DNA of 38,538 nt, from NCBI RefSeq assembly GCF_001712795.1, contig NZ_KV757631.1, positions 1 through 38,538 on the forward strand. The letters are read 5' to 3'. Made by a program: the position numbers and the translations under genes. Source of the stretch: Nostoc sp. KVJ20 (GTDB lineage Bacteria > Cyanobacteriota > Cyanobacteriia > Cyanobacteriales > Nostocaceae). Of this stretch, positions 8,764 through 16,816 are shown in pieces. The number at the start of each line of letters is the position of its first letter. Within the stretch, counting starts at the first letter, position 1. The notes beneath the pieces are model-generated. The model ran no database searches. It had not been told where the DNA came from and worked only from the letters and a program-made list of their open reading frames with translations.

Positions 8764-9588
8764 ATGAACGTTGCAATCATCGGTTGTGGTTATGTTGGTT
8801 ATAAAGTTGCTCAATATTGGCAGCAAAATATGAAGTTTGTTGTCAGCGTAACCACAACTTCACCTGAGCGTGTCCCTGCATTACAATCAGTATCCCAAAG
8901 AGTTGTAGTTACCTATGGGAATGACCTAGATAGTCTAAAATCAGTTTTGCACAATCAAGATGTTGTACTTTTGAGTGTTGGTGCAAAAGGTGGAGAAGTT
9001 TATGAAGAAACTTATCTACAAACTGCCCAAACTTTAGTTTCATCCTTGCAGCAAATTCAAAGTGTAAAACAATTAATATACACAGGTAGTTATGCTGTGT
9101 ATGGTGACAGAAATGGTGTATGGGTAGATGAAGAAACGCCACTCGCACCGGCTAATTTAAATGCACAAATCCTCCGGAAAACAGAGGACGTTTTGCTATC
9201 AGCATCTACCGAAAATCTCCGTGTTTGTATCTTCCGCTTAGGAGGAATTTATGGGACTGGTAGGGAACTAGTGAAAATATTTAGTAGATATTCTGATACA
9301 GTCCGTCCTGGCAATGGCGAAGATACCACGAATTGGATTCATCTAGATGATATTGTTGGTGCAATAGAATTTGCCCGTCAACGTCGGTTACAAGGGATTT
9401 ATAATCTAGTAGATGATGCACATCTCACTAGCCGAGAATTGTTAGATAGCTTATTTGAAAAACATAATTTACCCAAAGTAAAATGGGATACTTCTGTCAA
9501 GAGTACCCGCCCATATAATGCTTGGGTATCGAATGAAAAGCTCAAAGAGGCTGGATACCAGTTCATTCATCCACAGATAATTTTTTAG
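8764..9588 (+). CDS. NAD-dependent epimerase/dehydratase-like SDR (YeeZ-like)
   Basis: This extended short-chain dehydrogenase-fold protein of 274 residues opens with the dinucleotide motif GCGYVG (positions 7-12). The TGSYAVYGD motif and the NWIHLDDIVGAIEFA segment are typical of the atypical SDR group that includes YeeZ. The usual catalytic YxxxK is not intact: K of ILRKTE is in place, but a Gln occupies the Tyr position. It may bind NAD(P) without classic chemistry. The next gene starts 22 bases after the stop, so the two are probably co-transcribed. No strong SD precedes ATG 8764. Confidence 0.8.
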   Translation: MNVAIIGCGYVGYKVAQYWQQNMKFVVSVTTTSPERVPALQSVSQRVVVTYGNDLDSLKSVLHNQDVVLLSVGAKGGEVYEETYLQTAQTLVSSLQQIQSVKQLIYTGSYAVYGDRNGVWVDEETPLAPANLNAQILRKTEDVLLSASTENLRVCIFRLGGIYGTGRELVKIFSRYSDTVRPGNGEDTTNWIHLDDIVGAIEFARQRRLQGIYNLVDDAHLTSRELLDSLFEKHNLPKVKWDTSVKSTRPYNAWVSNEKLKEAGYQFIHPQIIF

Positions 9589-9610
9589 GAAGTATTAACC
9601 ACTAGGAATT

Positions 9611-10540
9611 ATGCAACCATCTGCTGTAGCGAACACAACAAATTTGACAGCATCTCTTAGCCAGTTTTACAGTTGGCAGAATTATCGTTGCGCCTACGAA
9701 ATTCATCAACCAATTAATACAACATCTGAAGGCGTTCCTTTACTGTTAATTCATCCGATTGGCGTCGGATTGTCGCGGCAATTTTGGCAGCGATTTTGCC
9801 GCGAATGGTATGATAGAGGTCAGCGTAATTCAATTTACAATCCTGATTTACTAGGATGTGGTGAAAGTGATATGCCTCATATAGCTTACACTCCTAGTGA
9901 TTGGGCAGAACAGTTGCAGTACTTTTTACAAACAGTAGTGCAAAGACCTGTCATTGTAGTAGTACAAGGTGCTTTATTACCAGTTGCTATCCAATTAGTC
10001 CAAAAGGAATCAAATTTAATTGCCGGACTGGTACTTTCTGGGCCACCAGCGTGGGATTTGATGACAAATAAACCACCAAAATGGCAGGAAAAATTCCTTT
10101 GGAATGTCTTAGATTCACCTTTTGGGAGTGCTTTTTATCGCTATGCACGCACCCAAAGATTTTTGCGTTCTTTTTCAACTCGTCAACTCTTTGCTTCTGA
10201 GAATGCTGTAGATGCAGAGTGGTTGAATACATTGATTGCAGGTGCAGAAAATCTTGCTAGTCGCCATGCAGTATTTTCTTTTTTAGCAGGATTTTGGCGA
10301 CAGGATTATACTAGTTTTATCGCCTCTATTGAGCAACCAACATTAGCGGTTATGGGAGAAACTGCATCGAGTATTAGCCAAGACAATAAAAAAGAAACGC
10401 CAGATGAACGCTTGGCCCACTACCTCGCTTGCTTGCCTCAAGGTCGAGGTATAAAAATAAATGGGCGGAATGTTTTACCCTATGAATCAACTGCGGAATT
10501 TGTAGCAGCGATCGCAACCTTTATTGATGAAGTTTTTTAG
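9611..10540 (+). CDS. Alpha/beta-hydrolase-fold protein, catalytic residues apparently lost
   Basis: The 309-residue protein has the fold landmarks: LLLIHPIGVG (oxyanion-loop region), the strand-turn-helix at PVIVVVQGALLPVAI, and a C-terminal FVAAIATFIDEVF helix. At the nucleophile elbow, where GxSxG is expected, the sequence reads VQGAL, so no serine is available. Near the C terminus the usual catalytic His is also absent (GRNVLPYEST). It therefore looks like a non-catalytic or repurposed member. RBS AGGAA lies just before ATG 9611. It is 22 bases after the SDR gene, and the pair may act together. Confidence 0.75.
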   Translation: MQPSAVANTTNLTASLSQFYSWQNYRCAYEIHQPINTTSEGVPLLLIHPIGVGLSRQFWQRFCREWYDRGQRNSIYNPDLLGCGESDMPHIAYTPSDWAEQLQYFLQTVVQRPVIVVVQGALLPVAIQLVQKESNLIAGLVLSGPPAWDLMTNKPPKWQEKFLWNVLDSPFGSAFYRYARTQRFLRSFSTRQLFASENAVDAEWLNTLIAGAENLASRHAVFSFLAGFWRQDYTSFIASIEQPTLAVMGETASSISQDNKKETPDERLAHYLACLPQGRGIKINGRNVLPYESTAEFVAAIATFIDEVF

Positions 10541-10617
10541 CTAATTGATAGTTAGATGATACCAGTTCTCCCATGATAGGTTATGACTGGAATTGATTAC
10601 TAAAGGCAAGCAAAATT

Positions 10618-11352
10618 ATGTTCCCCAATCGCCGAGGACAAAGAGTTCCCAATGTCACTTTTCATACTCGCCTGGACAACCAGTGGGTAGATGTGACAAC
10701 CGATGAATTGTTTGCTGATAAGACAGTGGTTGTCTTCTCTTTACCAGGTGCTTATACTCCGACTTGTTCATCAACTCATCTCCCTGGCTATAACGAATTG
10801 GCAGGGGTTTTCAAAGAAAATGGTGTCGATGACATTATTTGTATTTCTGTCAATGATGCGTTTGTGATGAACGAGTGGGCCAAGGATCAAGAGGCAGAAA
10901 ATATCACACTAATACCCGATGGTAATGGCGAATTTACTGAAGGCATGGGTATGCTGGTAGACAAATCAGACTTGGGGTTTGGGAAGCGATCGTGGCGCTA
11001 CTCGATGCTGGTGAAAGATGGTGTCATTAACCAAATGTTTATTGAGCCAGATGAGCCAGGAGATCCCTTTAAGGTGTCCGATGCTGAAACAATGCTCAGA
11101 TATCTCAATCCCCAAGCAGTGAAGCCTGAAATAGTTTCCCTGTTTGCGAAAGTCGGTTGTCCTTTCTGTGCCCGTGCGAAAGCGATGCTCAAGGAACATG
11201 GCATGAACTACGAAGAAATTACCTTGGGTAAAGATATCACCACACGGTCTTTACGAGCAGTTACAGGTGCGACAACAGTTCCTCAAGTATTTATCGATGG
11301 TAAATTAATTGGTGGTTCTGAAGCACTAGAAGCCTACTTTGCTGCTAAATAG
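10618..11352 (+). CDS. Peroxiredoxin-glutaredoxin fusion (Prx5-Grx hybrid)
   Basis: Two enzymes are joined in 244 residues. The N-terminal Prx5 domain (about 1-160) carries the peroxidatic Cys C50 in PGAYTPTCSSTHLPGY. The C-terminal glutaredoxin domain (about 170-244) has the CPFC site (C181, C184) and the TVPQVFIDG glutathione-binding loop. Such hybrids reduce hydroperoxides with glutathione directly, because the Grx part recycles the Prx part. All key residues are intact. The start ATG 10618 agrees with the family (MFPNRRGQRVPNVTF). A strong terminator follows at 11439-11481. Confidence 0.93.
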   Translation: MFPNRRGQRVPNVTFHTRLDNQWVDVTTDELFADKTVVVFSLPGAYTPTCSSTHLPGYNELAGVFKENGVDDIICISVNDAFVMNEWAKDQEAENITLIPDGNGEFTEGMGMLVDKSDLGFGKRSWRYSMLVKDGVINQMFIEPDEPGDPFKVSDAETMLRYLNPQAVKPEIVSLFAKVGCPFCARAKAMLKEHGMNYEEITLGKDITTRSLRAVTGATTVPQVFIDGKLIGGSEALEAYFAAK

Positions 11353-11438
11353 GTTTCAGTGGGCGCACACAGTTGTCACCTATATCAACTTCAGATGAAG
11401 TCATGGTATTTTGACCGCAGCCTGATTTGTAAGAATTG

Positions 11439-11481
11439 AAATAAAATCCCCGACTTCTCAAATAAGTCGGGGATTTTATTT
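11439..11481 (+). terminator. Strong terminator after prx-grx
   Basis: An 18-bp perfect stem (11439-11456 with 11464-11481, loop ctcaaat) has a GC-rich core CCCCGACTT and an A/T-rich base. It lies 87 bases after the prx-grx stop and can end transcription in either direction. Confidence 0.8.
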
Positions 11482-11595
11482 CTCAAAAGTCAGTAATTAA
11501 TAAATCTTCAGATGAATAGATGTATTTTTGCCTAGCTATTCACTACCGATCATATAAAATTAATTCTGATTAAACTTCAATTTATTCAAAAAAAT

Positions 11596-12837
11596 ATGTT
11601 TGCTAGAATTCGCCGTCTTTTGAGTCAGTTTTTTAGTAAATCAAGAAAAATCAACAACGAACCACTGAATAAGGTGAGTTTGATAGTCGTTATTATAATT
11701 GATATTTTTATCTTAATTAATGTTTTTACTGGACTCGATGATATTAGCAGATGGTATATCAGCCCAACTGAGGCTTATCCATGTTATTCAGAGTGGCAAA
11801 ATTACCGAATAAAAACCAGTAAAGATAAAGACTATGAAATTATTAAACTTTCGTTGCCATATACTACAAACAATCAACTGAGTTTTCAGCAAAACTATCA
11901 ACAAGCTGAAGTAGGTCATCTGGGTAAGGTTTCTACAACGTGCTTGCAATATGCAGACTACAAAGATAAAATTAACAATCCTGAAAAGCAGCAAATCATC
12001 AGAACTATTGATCAGAGACAAGCTAAAATCAATACCCTTGAACAAGCCAATAGCACTATTAAATCCCAATATGACTCAACGCTTTTAGAAAAAATTGCAG
12101 GTCAGGGTCGTGAACAATCAATTAATCAAGTCAGTGCTGAAAAAGCTAAACAGACATTAGAACAAAATAATCGCCAAATTTCTACTCTTAAACAAGAAAT
12201 TTCTACTCTTAAAAATGAACTGCTTGCCAAACCGGAAAGTATTAGTTTTATAGCTTTTCTTAAAAATGACAATCAATTCCGGGAAGTTGACAAAGGCTAT
12301 CAGCAAGCGTCATTTTGGTATCCAAGTATCCAGCTTGCTTTTCAGTCGCTCTTTCTTCTACCATTGATTATTATTGCCTTATCAGTTCACAAATTTGCCC
12401 AAAGAAGAGGATATGGACTCATCTCGTTAATTAGCTGGCATTTGCTAGTTATATTTTTTATTCCACTAATCGTTAAAATATTTGAATTTCTTCAAATAGG
12501 TGTAATATTTAAATTTCTATTTGAGATGATTAGCGCCCTTTTTGGTGGTTTGCTTTTCCTGATAAATTATGTTTATATCTTGCTGATTCCAATTATTGGT
12601 TTTGGAATTATCCAGTTTTTTCAAAAAGTTGTCTTTAATACTAAAGTTCAGGCAGCTAATAGAGTCCAAAAATCACACTGTGTCAATTGTGCCAAGAAAA
12701 TTCAACATCTTGATACCTACTGTCCGCACTGTGGTTATTATCAGTATATTGAATGCCAAAACTGTCACAATCTCACTTATAAACATTTGTCATACTGTAA
12801 ACATTGTGGAACTTCTCAAGATTTAAGTAATTTGTAA
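11596..12837 (+). CDS. Membrane protein with C-terminal double zinc ribbon
   Basis: No specific family is recognised. The 413-residue protein begins with a basic segment and one membrane helix (about 28-48), then a soluble part with a coiled coil (about 135-215; heptad-like KINTLEQANSTIKSQYDS and ISTLKQEISTLKNEL). Two or more hydrophobic segments follow (about 245-345), then two four-cysteine zinc ribbons at the C terminus (CVNC...CPHC and CQNC...CKHC). Cytoplasmic zinc ribbons of this kind usually bind protein or nucleic acid. AT content is high relative to the neighbours. The gene ends 3 bases before the next frame, so co-transcription with the PAP2 gene is likely. Confidence 0.7.
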   Translation: MFARIRRLLSQFFSKSRKINNEPLNKVSLIVVIIIDIFILINVFTGLDDISRWYISPTEAYPCYSEWQNYRIKTSKDKDYEIIKLSLPYTTNNQLSFQQNYQQAEVGHLGKVSTTCLQYADYKDKINNPEKQQIIRTIDQRQAKINTLEQANSTIKSQYDSTLLEKIAGQGREQSINQVSAEKAKQTLEQNNRQISTLKQEISTLKNELLAKPESISFIAFLKNDNQFREVDKGYQQASFWYPSIQLAFQSLFLLPLIIIALSVHKFAQRRGYGLISLISWHLLVIFFIPLIVKIFEFLQIGVIFKFLFEMISALFGGLLFLINYVYILLIPIIGFGIIQFFQKVVFNTKVQAANRVQKSHCVNCAKKIQHLDTYCPHCGYYQYIECQNCHNLTYKHLSYCKHCGTSQDLSNL

Positions 12838-12840
12838 TCA

Positions 12841-13632
12841 GTGAAGTCGTTGTTCAGTCTTTTTAACTTAGATATGGAAAAAGAGAAAATAGCTAATAAA
12901 GAGAGTCAGTCGCCGCTTTCTTTTCTGAAAAACTTGTTGATTGCTCATTGGCGATCGCTCTTACTCCTCTTAATCGGAGTATATTTACCTTTGCAGGTCT
13001 TTGAAATCCTGACAGCGAAGATATGGGAGAATGAAGCAGGCTTTCCGTGGGATGTGCCTATTTTGTTAGCAGTTCATTCTACAGCAAACCCACAGCTTGA
13101 TTTTTTAGCAGTGACGCTAGCTATAATTGGGTTGCCTTGGACGGCGATACCGATTTTAGGTGCGATCGCAATAATACTACTACGTCAAAAACGCTGGCGA
13201 TCGCTAGCTTATTTACTCACCGCCTCATTGGGAAGTGTGATCATCAACCGCACAGCAAAGGAATTAATGCATCGAGTGCGTCCACAATTGTGGCAGTCCA
13301 TTACACCTGAGTCTAGTTTTTCATTTCCCAGTGCTCATGCCATGACGAGTATAACTTTGGTAGCAATTTTGCTATTCTTTACTTGGGCTAGTTCCTGGCG
13401 CTGGTTGGTTCTCATATTGGGTAGCTTATACATCATAGCTATTGCGTGGTGTCGTATCTATCTTGGGGTTCATTTTCCTAGTGATATTCTCGCAGGTTGG
13501 ATGGTTGCATTAGGTTGGACAATTGGCGTCAGTCTAATTATCAAACCGTATAGAACTCAAAAATCCCTCGATAGCGATCGCCCCAAAGATGAAATTACCT
13601 TACTCCCTGAAGAAAGAAAATGTGCGGGATGA
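12841..13632 (+). CDS. PAP2-family phosphatase, integral membrane
   Basis: This membrane phosphatase of the PAP2/phosphatidic acid phosphatase superfamily removes phosphate from a lipid phosphate or pyrophosphate. The three signature motifs are visible: KELMHRVRP (K-x6-RP), FPSAHAMTS (PSGH variant with Ala), and CRIYLGVHFPSD (the family's SR-x5-H-x3-D, with Cys for Ser). About six hydrophobic segments surround them. The frame opens with GTG at 12841, right after the previous stop; ATG at 12874 is an alternative start (MEKEKIAN) and neither has a clear SD. The substrate is unknown; undecaprenyl pyrophosphate or phosphatidate are the family options. Confidence 0.85.
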   Translation: MKSLFSLFNLDMEKEKIANKESQSPLSFLKNLLIAHWRSLLLLLIGVYLPLQVFEILTAKIWENEAGFPWDVPILLAVHSTANPQLDFLAVTLAIIGLPWTAIPILGAIAIILLRQKRWRSLAYLLTASLGSVIINRTAKELMHRVRPQLWQSITPESSFSFPSAHAMTSITLVAILLFFTWASSWRWLVLILGSLYIIAIAWCRIYLGVHFPSDILAGWMVALGWTIGVSLIIKPYRTQKSLDSDRPKDEITLLPEERKCAG

Positions 13633-13695
13633 GGCAAAAACTCAAGGTTACCATGCAGAGCAGCAAGGTATTAATCGAGCTAGGGATTTGCAAAT

Positions 13696-14451
13696 CTACC
13701 TATTTTGTGGAAGAGTTGGGGTAGGTTGGTAAGTTGAGTTGGATCTTAGTTGACTAATCACGAAGAATGTACCAAGAGTTAAGGCTATAGATACAAGTGC
13801 GATCGCTAAAGAGTTAGTCTTCCAAAAGCTTAGTTTTCCTTTTTTATAAGCCCTATTGGCTATATTCACTTCCCGCCTAGCCTCTTCTAAAATTGATTGT
13901 AGAGCATTTATCTGTTCATCTTCTAGTTCTGTATATCTATCTTGGCTAAAGGCATTTTCTAGAATTTTTACCTTTTCCTCAGAAGATACTTGAGCAAGTT
14001 CTCTTTTGACAACTTCATAAGGATTAGTTTGCTTTACAGGTTGTGAGGATGAAGTTTGAGAGTTTGGTTGAAAATGTTGTTGATAAAATGTCTCCAGTTT
14101 TTCATGCTTGACGGGTTGTGAGGATTGATTTGGCGGACTTGGTGGTTGAATCGGAGTATCTTGTCGAATTTCTTTTTTTGTAAAACTGTAGACGTTATTT
14201 TGCGTTACAGGTTTTGATGATTGGTTTTGAGGTGTTCGTTGTTGAGTTGGGATACGCTGATTATTGCCTATTTCATTTGTCTTCAATGACCATTTATACT
14301 CACTATCTTGGACAACCATATTCTTCAAGGAAGAATATAAATAATGGTTGACTTCCCGTCTTTCAACTCCCAGCATTTCAGCAATTTTTACTGCCCTTAT
14401 GGGAGTACCACGTTTTAAAATTTCAACAATTTTAGATTCCAGACTATCCAT
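13696..14451 (-). CDS. Z-alpha-like winged-helix protein with C-terminal membrane anchor
   Basis: I do not know this family by name. Residues 1-56 form a winged helix that lines up with the Z-DNA/Z-RNA-binding Z-alpha domain: the recognition helix reads ERREVNHYLYSSL, and a Trp follows in KWSL, matching the Lys/Arg, Asn, Tyr and Trp contact positions of ADAR1 Z-alpha. The two wing prolines are missing. Next come a long polar, Gln/Pro/Ser-rich linker with repeated QNQSSKPV-like segments (about 60-150), a helical region (about 150-205) and one transmembrane helix (about 210-232). ATG at 14451 is preferred; TTG at 14463 is possible. It is the third gene of the minus-strand cassette, 33 bases after the ParB-like gene. 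Confidence 0.75.
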   Translation of the reverse strand: MDSLESKIVEILKRGTPIRAVKIAEMLGVERREVNHYLYSSLKNMVVQDSEYKWSLKTNEIGNNQRIPTQQRTPQNQSSKPVTQNNVYSFTKKEIRQDTPIQPPSPPNQSSQPVKHEKLETFYQQHFQPNSQTSSSQPVKQTNPYEVVKRELAQVSSEEKVKILENAFSQDRYTELEDEQINALQSILEEARREVNIANRAYKKGKLSFWKTNSLAIALVSIALTLGTFFVISQLRSNSTYQPTPTLPQNR

Positions 14452-14484
14452 ATTAGCTATCAATTTTAACTTTTTAGAATAAAG

Positions 14485-15225
14485 TCAGACTGTACCTTCT
14501 GCAAAACTATCGATAATCTTTAGCATTGTTTTGTCGCCTAAGCCTTTGATCCGATCTACGACATTGCTAAAAGATTTAAATTTCCCATTGTCACGCTCAC
14601 TGATTATTTTTTCAATTATTTTAATATTAATACCAACCCGTCTTAACTTAGAGGTAAGCTCAGAAAAACTCAAGGTATTAAGTGCCTCCAATGGTTCCAT
14701 TGGTTTTGGAATTCGGTTTTCAATTTCTTTTAGTCTGTCATTAATATTTTTAATTTCAAGCCTAAACTCTGTCTGTAATTCAATAGTGCGGTTTTCAAAA
14801 CGTGATTCAAGATTTGTTACACGAGATTCTGTGTTGCTAGACCGTGATTCCATATTTATTAAGCGGGATTCAATACCATCTGAACTAGCAGATACATTGT
14901 TGTTAATAAAAGCTTTTGATTTTCTAAATAATTCGACTTGCTTTGTTAAAGCTTCCTCATTTTCAGACTCAATTATAAATACTCCAATCATCTCTCCTTT
15001 ACGAATATCTATTTCTTTAGCTCTAGCGGCAGCATAATACTCAAAGTCTCCATCTACTACTTCAAAAGATTGTAAACTTGTTCTGCGGACTACAATAGGG
15101 TTAACAACCCCTTCAGATTCTAAAATTAACTGAGCAGCTTGTTCTAGCTCATCATCTGCAAAAGTTGAACGAGGCTTGCTGGAGGTAATTTTCTTGACAG
15201 CAACAAGTGATGTAGATAATTTCAT
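14485..15225 (-). CDS. ParB-like protein with coiled coil and helix-hairpin-helix
   Basis: The N-terminal part (about 1-95) resembles a ParB/Srx-fold domain: EGVVNPIVVRR followed by FEVVDGDFEYYAAARAKE. The CTP-binding GxRR of true ParB is replaced by GDFEY, so CTP use is doubtful. A coiled coil spans about 120-178 with repeated ESR/NxESR heptads. The C terminus (about 190-244) is a ComEA-like helix-hairpin-helix DNA-binding unit (KIIEKIISERDNGKFKSF...IKGLGDKTMLKII). Its ATG overlaps the stop of the upstream ParA-fusion gene by one base (TAATG), indicating translational coupling. No separate DNA-binding HTH typical of plasmid ParB is seen. Confidence 0.75.
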   Translation of the reverse strand: MKLSTSLVAVKKITSSKPRSTFADDELEQAAQLILESEGVVNPIVVRRTSLQSFEVVDGDFEYYAAARAKEIDIRKGEMIGVFIIESENEEALTKQVELFRKSKAFINNNVSASSDGIESRLINMESRSSNTESRVTNLESRFENRTIELQTEFRLEIKNINDRLKEIENRIPKPMEPLEALNTLSFSELTSKLRRVGINIKIIEKIISERDNGKFKSFSNVVDRIKGLGDKTMLKIIDSFAEGTV

Positions 15226-16589
15226 TAGGATAACCCTATTTTTTGTAAAACTTCTATTGCTAGTAACTCAAATTCCTGTGCAGCAATTGAATCTGGTTTA
15301 AAATCAAGTACAGACATGGGATCGGCTATCTCCATATCTCCTATAATCAGAGATTTCTCAGCACATTTTGCTAGATCATCTCTATCATAAATTACTGTAT
15401 CCATGACTTCAATATTATACCGTTTTGGAATTGCTTCTAATCTTTTAGGTAAAGTATGTTTCACAAATTGATTATTAGTAGATATCTTACAAGCAAGGAC
15501 ACCTAAAGTTTCAATAGGAGGTTTTCGTATTTGTTTTCTAAATGTATTAATACCTTTTATAAACTCTTTAACGTTTGTTAATCCTTGGTTAGCAAAAGGT
15601 TTTAAATCAGATGGAATAATAAGATAATCAGAGGTAATTAAAGCAATTCTCGCATACAAATTGAGCGATGGTGGAGTATCTATAAGGACAACATCATATT
15701 TATCTTTTACATATTCTAACTTATCAATAAGTACCAGTCTACTACCCTCAAGAGCATTTAAATCAGTTTCATTTCTCATCAAATTGATGTGTGCAGGAAC
15801 AACATCAATCTCAGGATTACAAAAATTAGATTTTCTGGCTACTTCCGAAATAGGATAAAGTTCTTCAGATTGCAATACTTGAAGAAGATTAGAGTCCTTG
15901 ATATCATCAAATTCTTCATCATCGAATTTGACTAGCCCTGTGGCAAAGGTGGTGTTAGCTTGACTATCAAAATCGATTACTAAAACTCTTTTACCCTTTT
16001 TTCTGATAGCAGCAGCCAGGTTAACTACTGTTGTTGTCTTACCAACGCCGCCTTTATTGTGATAGATTGCAATTATCTTCATTGAATGTTCTCTCTTGGT
16101 TTCTATAATTAAATTCTTTTCATCTACTTTAATTTCAAAATCATCCTTTAACTGCCTATTTTTGAAACTATCCCTACCAATTAAAGTTTTAATTTTATCT
16201 AACTTTGTCTCTACTTCCTTTCCAGGACACTGAAATACTAGTTGAATATCATATTGCAATTTTTGATAAATTCTAATCTCTTTGCCATTAGTCAACAATC
16301 CATACCTGACATTCAAGCTGGTTAAATAATGCCTGAGTCGGGGGACATGATTATTTAAGTTTTGTTTGGGATGCTTTGCCTCCATGACAACACTCAACGG
16401 TGAATTTGCATCTAAGACAAAGGGAATCACCTGTGCGGCAAATGCTAAGAAATCTAAGCGGATGCTACCAACGGCAACCTCTTGATGCCAGGTGTCAGGT
16501 GTATAACCTAGCTGCGGTAGCAAATATTGCACTATGAGTTTGCTTTCAACTTCGCTTTCGTTACGGCATAGCTCAGGATTAAAAGGCAA
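15225..16589 (-). CDS. HsdR-N-type PD-(D/E)XK nuclease fused to ParA ATPase
   Basis: The first 120 residues are a type I restriction HsdR N-terminal-like nuclease: E15, D46 (RLDF) and E70-x-K72 (MEAK) form a complete PD-(D/E)XK set, followed by the family's YGLLTNGKEIRIYQ segment. From residue 170 (MKIIAIYHNKGGVGKTTT) a full ParA/MinD ATPase follows, with signature Lys K179, Walker-A K184, DFDSQANTT switch I and VVLIDTPPS Walker B. The start is TTG at 16589, supported by AGAGG at 16600-16604; no ATG lies before residue 69. An internal ATG at 16082 could give a stand-alone ParA. It heads a three-gene operon with the ParB-like and Z-alpha-like genes. Defence or DNA-positioning roles are inference. 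Confidence 0.85.
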   Translation of the reverse strand: MPFNPELCRNESEVESKLIVQYLLPQLGYTPDTWHQEVAVGSIRLDFLAFAAQVIPFVLDANSPLSVVMEAKHPKQNLNNHVPRLRHYLTSLNVRYGLLTNGKEIRIYQKLQYDIQLVFQCPGKEVETKLDKIKTLIGRDSFKNRQLKDDFEIKVDEKNLIIETKREHSMKIIAIYHNKGGVGKTTTVVNLAAAIRKKGKRVLVIDFDSQANTTFATGLVKFDDEEFDDIKDSNLLQVLQSEELYPISEVARKSNFCNPEIDVVPAHINLMRNETDLNALEGSRLVLIDKLEYVKDKYDVVLIDTPPSLNLYARIALITSDYLIIPSDLKPFANQGLTNVKEFIKGINTFRKQIRKPPIETLGVLACKISTNNQFVKHTLPKRLEAIPKRYNIEVMDTVIYDRDDLAKCAEKSLIIGDMEIADPMSVLDFKPDSIAAQEFELLAIEVLQKIGLS

Positions 16590-16675
16590 TATTTTTCTAC
16601 CTCTAAATAATTATTGGACTTAGGATAAAACCTCATATTTGCTAGATTATGGCATACACTTAATTATTCTGAGTG

Positions 16676-16704
16676 ATATAAATAACTTATAATAATATAA
16701 ATAA
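16676..16704 (-). promoter_or_regulatory. Direct repeat upstream of the ParA-fusion operon
   Basis: ATATAAATAA occurs at 16676-16685 and again at 16695-16704, 19 bases apart and thus on nearly the same helix face. It lies about 100 bases upstream of the operon. It may be an operator, a partition-type site or just AT-rich promoter sequence. Confidence 0.3.
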
Positions 16705-16816
16705 TCATCATAAAATTAGTACTTTTGCTGATACAGTAACCACTTCTGAGAGCGATTTTCCCATTACCTTTGTAAATGGCTAGAATCAAAGTGTTTACCT
16801 ATTTGCACTAAAGGTT

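Noticed and set aside
14531..15037. 168-codon plus-strand open frame opposite the ParB-like gene
   Set aside because: It is Ser/Arg-Asp repetitive and mirrors the coiled-coil codons of the minus-strand gene, which has clear domains and operon context.
16676..16704. A parS-like centromere for the ParA/ParB-like pair
   Set aside because: Only a 10-base AT-rich direct repeat is present; no palindromic parS-type sequence was seen, so it is kept only as a weak regulatory candidate.
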